DNA from: Planctomycetaceae bacterium
Lineage (GTDB): Bacteria; Planctomycetota; Planctomycetia; Pirellulales; Pirellulaceae
Direction of reading: 5' to 3'
Assembly (NCBI GenBank): GCA_024225195.1
Contig: JAAEMV010000078.1
Coordinates: forward strand, 1-64,000
Length of the DNA: 64,000 bases
This document shows positions 60,223 to 64,000 of this stretch, one piece after another. Position numbers and translations under genes: made by a program. The stretch's first letter is position 1, and each line of letters starts with the position of its first letter. The notes under the pieces were generated by a model, which was not told where the DNA came from, did no database searches, and was given only the letters and a program-made list of their open reading frames with translations.

Positions 60223-61833
60223 CTAGTTGCCGTTTTGGGTTGCGTTCGGCAAGTTCCCGGTTGACTCTGAAGACAGCGCCGGTGGACTCGTGATTTGATC
60301 GAGATGGGTCATCTCGCGTTGAAGAATCTTGAGGAGCGTCTGCAGGAAGGCAACGACCATTGGTCCAATAACGATTCCGATAGGGCCGAGCGTGGAAACT
60401 CCGCCGAGAACACTCAGCAGAGCGAAGAGGGGGTGGATGTTAGATTGGCCGTGCAAGATGTAGGGTTTGATCACGTTATCAGCCATTGAAATAATAGCGA
60501 TCCCATAAATCCCCAAACCGATCGCGGCCGTGACGTTGCTGTCGAAAAAAAGTAAATAGAAACAGCATGGAATCCAAACAGCAGCGGCGCCCACGAAGGG
60601 AACCATTGCTAACATGGCTGAGACCACGGTCAGCAGAAAAACTGAATCGAATCCCGTGAAGTAAAAGCCAATTCCAGCCAACAGTCCCTGAGCCAGTGCC
60701 GAGGCGAGTGTCGCGACAACCACAGCCCGACTGACTGTTCCGAACTCGGCGACAAGTTCTTGTTCGTGTGCATCATCGATTGGGGAAAGGCCTTTGAAAG
60801 CTTCAATCAGTCGCGGTCCGTCCAGCAGGAAAAAGTAGAGCCCAATGACCATGATCGCAGCCCCGACAAGCAGATTGCCGGCGTAGCTAACACCAGCTCC
60901 TGTTAATTGAAGTAATTTATCCTGGAGGAATCCGACCACCGAGTTGGCATAAGATTCTGATTCCTCGTCGGAGGGATTAACCAGTTTGATTAGCCAGGCT
61001 CTTGCTTTCCCGCCGAGTAGTTCGGATTCAAACAGATCGAAATGAGTGACGGTCTGATTGATTTTGTCGTGATAATTAACGATTGCCTGATTGCGACTTT
61101 GCCCGGTCTCGATCGAAGCTGCTGGGATCGCTTCGTGCAAGGTCCGCGCTTCGATTAGATCTGCGGCGAACAAATCCCAGGTTGAGCGGGATTCGAGTGG
61201 AGTTTCATCGAGTTTACCTCGAATTGGCCAGTCTCGTCCCGTCACGCGAGCCAGCTTTTTTCCAGCCTCTTCAATTTCAAAGAGACTGATTTGGAATCGA
61301 TCTTCATCGGTCGGGGAAAACGAAGTCGACGATTTTAAAGCGGTTAACTCTGTTCCAATTTTTCGCAATTCATTCTTGCAAGGCATGTCCAGTTTTAAAT
61401 CGGATCGAACTTGGTAAAAGCCATCGGTGATTTTTGTTGCGTTGAAGTCGTTGTAGACTTGCTTTCCTTCGATCGCTGCCATGAAAAATATGACTGTCAG
61501 TGGGGCCAGTACGGTGAGTAACACGCTAAGAGTCGTCAACGCAGCGGCTAGTTTTTCCCGCCCACCCGACTTATTGATAATCCAGCGATGCAGCGGTCGA
61601 AATACAACTACAAGAATCGCCGAGAGGAATAGCGGGATTAGAAAGTGAGCCATGACCTCGTAAAACAGAAGGCCGACGATCGCAATTACACCGAGCAACA
61701 AGCCAAACGAAATGTACCTTGAGACATTGGATTCGGACCGTGCAGCCGATCCTGCATTGGTCCGTTCATCAGTGTTTAATTTCGGTTTGGGACTCGCGGG
61801 GTTGGGCTTGCGTTTTCGTTTCTTTTTGCTCAT
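60223..61833 (-). CDS. AI-2E-family transporter (PerM-like)
   Basis: AHFLIPLFLSAILVVVFRPLHRWI, GLYFFLLDGPRLIEAF, VPFVGAAAVWIPCCFYLL, LGGVSTLGPIGIVIGPMVVAFLQTLLKI. Confidence 0.9.
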   Translation of the reverse strand: MSKKKRKRKPNPASPKPKLNTDERTNAGSAARSESNVSRYISFGLLLGVIAIVGLLFYEVMAHFLIPLFLSAILVVVFRPLHRWIINKSGGREKLAAALTTLSVLLTVLAPLTVIFFMAAIEGKQVYNDFNATKITDGFYQVRSDLKLDMPCKNELRKIGTELTALKSSTSFSPTDEDRFQISLFEIEEAGKKLARVTGRDWPIRGKLDETPLESRSTWDLFAADLIEARTLHEAIPAASIETGQSRNQAIVNYHDKINQTVTHFDLFESELLGGKARAWLIKLVNPSDEESESYANSVVGFLQDKLLQLTGAGVSYAGNLLVGAAIMVIGLYFFLLDGPRLIEAFKGLSPIDDAHEQELVAEFGTVSRAVVVATLASALAQGLLAGIGFYFTGFDSVFLLTVVSAMLAMVPFVGAAAVWIPCCFYLLFFDSNVTAAIGLGIYGIAIISMADNVIKPYILHGQSNIHPLFALLSVLGGVSTLGPIGIVIGPMVVAFLQTLLKILQREMTHLDQITSPPALSSESTGNLPNATQNGN

Positions 61834-62019
61834 CAGTAGTTTTCGAGTTGCGTGTGTATTTGCAGCGAGTGACCCATCGTGTTGCCAATCGCAGATGTCT
61901 CAAAGCTCTGACGACAAGCAGTTTTCAAAAAACGTATCGAAAGTTAAGCAGCATCATTTCTTAGTCGTTGGTTGCCCGCTGCGTTGGTTGTCCACTGTTA
62001 ACGCAAGCCAAAGGTTTCT

Positions 62020-64000
62020 CTATTGCCGTGAGCCGGGGGTGATTTTTAATTCAATCCGCTTGCCGTTCCGGAGAACGGTGACGGATGTCTCTTCTCCGAT
62101 TTTTATGGCATCGATAATCGCGGTATAGTCGTAGATGTTTTCAATGCTTTTGCCAGCAAGTTCAACAATAATGTCGCCGCCTTTGATTCCTGCTTTATCT
62201 GCTGGGGCACCTTTGGTTACATCTGAAAGTTTGACTCCGACGACGTCCTCGCCATAGGCAGGGACACTTCCAAGATAGGCGCGAAGCCCACCTTTGGGAG
62301 CGTCTTGTGATGCCGAAGATTGTTCGATGTAGTCGGGGGCTTGGTCGGTGGTCGCAAGTGATCTGGTGATGAGTCCCATCAGGCGAGCAATTCTTGCAGC
62401 GTCGGGATAGTTAAGTTTTTCAGGTGTGTCGCGAGGCGTGTGGTAATCGGTATGCGATCCTGTGAAGGCGGACAGGATAGGAATGCCACCGCGATAAAAC
62501 GAACTGGCATCGGTGGGGAGGTCGGTTTCGTTACTGAGCGTAACGGGAAGTCCGACGACTGCATTCTTAGATTCGATGACCGAAGGCCAGAAACTACTGC
62601 TGCTGACACCTTGAAGAACAAGCTGATCGGTTAGGCGACCAACCATGTCCATGTTGAGAGCAGCAATAATTCCAGTGCTTGGCCGTGAAGCTCCCGCTTT
62701 GGGATCTTTGTTGTTGAGGGTGACTTTTTTGACTCCGAGACTTTTGACCATTTCGGAGAGTTCAGTAACGACTTTCGTCTTTGCTTCCGGGTGAGCCTCG
62801 ATTTGAATTTCAAAATCAGGATAGTTTTTGGCGATGAACTTTAAGGACTCACTGATTTCATCAGTTTTCGCGGCTTCTCCATTTAGCAAAATTTCACCAT
62901 TGGCATCCACTCCGAGCACGAAGTCATGGGAGGCATCCTGAGTAGCAGGAGTTTCGGTAGGTTGGAGCGATTTGACGTAATTGGCAGACCCATAAAGCCC
63001 GAGTTCTTCGCCGGACCAGCCAGCAAAAATTACGTCTCGTTTGAGTTTTAGTTTTCCAGCCCTTTGTTGGGAGACTAGGTACTCGGCAATTTCGAGCATT
63101 GCGGCGACACCCGAGGCATTGTCATCTGCGCCGAAGTGGATATTGTTTTGCTCGTCTTGTTTCGCAAGGCTGCTGCCAGATTTGCCAGCGCCGAGATGGT
63201 CAATGTGTGCTCCTACGATTACCGCGTCCTCGCTCGGAGTATCCCCGGCGAGGAGTCGGCCTACTACATTGCGTCCTTTGCCTGTGATTTTTTCGATATC
63301 GATCTCTGTTTTGAGCTTGCTGCCTTCGAGGTTGAAGCCCATTACCGGTGATCCGTCATCTAACCGGTTTTGGAGTTTTTGGATGTCTTTGCCAGCCGCT
63401 TCCAGGATTTTTTGCCCGACCTCATCAGTGACGCTGATCGCTGCAATGCTGGATCCGCTGGGGGAGAAATCATTTCGCAGAGGGACCAATTGCTCCCGAA
63501 CCTGTGAATTAGGACCGCTGACAACGATCACGCCCTTTGCGCCTTGCTGCCTCGCATGAAAAATCTTTTTGTGAAGTTCAGCGTGTGTTTTGAAAAATCG
63601 CCGCCGCTCAGGGGAGACATTTTCAGGTAGGAATCGGTAAACAAAAACCCACTTGTCCTTTACATCGAGATGGACGTAGGAGTCGTATTCTTCTTCTTCG
63701 CCTTGTTGCGGGGCGACGATCCCGTAGCCAGCAAAGACGATTTCAGTTGGATCGATCTGGAGATTGCCAGAAAACGAGAGCGGTCTCCAGTCTTGGTTGA
63801 CTTTGAGTGATTTGGTGTTCCCACCAACGGTGAGTTCCAGTTGGTTTTTGGGCCCCATTTCGACGCCATTAGGGAAGTCGAACTTTTGAAACCAAGTGCC
63901 ATTGTCACCGGCGGGTTTCAGTCCCAAGTGATCAAGATAGGCCGCGACGTACGCCGTTGCTTTCCGCTCGCCTGCTGAGCCAGTCATTCGGCCGCCCAGC
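62020..64000 (-). CDS. M28-family metallopeptidase with PA-like, inserted ExbD/TolR-like and PDZ domains (N-terminus likely outside window)
   Basis: VGAHIDHLGAG, GADDNASGVAAMLEIAEYL, GWSGEELGLYGSANY, MDMVGRL, HTDYHTPRDTPEKL; C-terminal PDZ GVKLSDVTKGAPADKAGIKGGDIIVELAGKSI. Confidence 0.92.
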   Translation of the reverse strand, partial: LGGRMTGSAGERKATAYVAAYLDHLGLKPAGDNGTWFQKFDFPNGVEMGPKNQLELTVGGNTKSLKVNQDWRPLSFSGNLQIDPTEIVFAGYGIVAPQQGEEEEYDSYVHLDVKDKWVFVYRFLPENVSPERRRFFKTHAELHKKIFHARQQGAKGVIVVSGPNSQVREQLVPLRNDFSPSGSSIAAISVTDEVGQKILEAAGKDIQKLQNRLDDGSPVMGFNLEGSKLKTEIDIEKITGKGRNVVGRLLAGDTPSEDAVIVGAHIDHLGAGKSGSSLAKQDEQNNIHFGADDNASGVAAMLEIAEYLVSQQRAGKLKLKRDVIFAGWSGEELGLYGSANYVKSLQPTETPATQDASHDFVLGVDANGEILLNGEAAKTDEISESLKFIAKNYPDFEIQIEAHPEAKTKVVTELSEMVKSLGVKKVTLNNKDPKAGASRPSTGIIAALNMDMVGRLTDQLVLQGVSSSSFWPSVIESKNAVVGLPVTLSNETDLPTDASSFYRGGIPILSAFTGSHTDYHTPRDTPEKLNYPDAARIARLMGLITRSLATTDQAPDYIEQSSASQDAPKGGLRAYLGSVPAYGEDVVGVKLSDVTKGAPADKAGIKGGDIIVELAGKSIENIYDYTAIIDAIKIGEETSVTVLRNGKRIELKITPGSRQ

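Overview
This 64 kb window looks like ordinary chromosomal DNA from a planctomycete, probably Pirellulales-like. That placement is inferred from protein style and gene content, not from a database search. I see no rRNA, no tRNA I can support, no CRISPR array, no prophage and no transposase. The core content is: an MCE/Mla-type lipid transport operon (1-2872, truncated at the window edge); a cold-shock gene; clpC; a ThiD2-ThiE fusion; xylulokinase next to a Fae-like gene; lpxB; an M50 protease; an H1-like lysine repeat protein; an Mrp ATPase; a sigma54-activator-like regulator; ruvB; a fabD-fabG-acpP-fabF cluster; a complete F-type ATP synthase operon (about 34987-43248); and a tail of metabolic and envelope genes (CysE, SO_0444-like permease, RimK, IlvE, MOSC, MsrB, AI-2E, M28 peptidase). 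I found no obvious multi-gene novel defence or mobile system. The most unusual signals are protein architectures: (1) an M28 peptidase with an apparent ExbD/TolR-like periplasmic domain inserted in the catalytic fold plus a PDZ domain; (2) a sulfite-oxidase-type molybdopterin domain fused to pentapeptide repeats; (3) a protein made only of 19 xAKKK pentamers; (4) AtpB with five tandem DGH[DG]HDE-type heptapeptide units; (5) RimK fused to a TrkA_C/RCK_C-like domain; (6) a bacterial enhancer-binding-like regulator lacking GAFTGA, with an overlapping small partner gene; (7) a Nudix-like protein with a broken Nudix box; (8) a duplicated CC-x-x-C metal-site protein; (9) a Fae-like protein that appears to lack the usual N-terminal His. 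Family calls come from reading translated sequence and remembered motifs only; no search was run.
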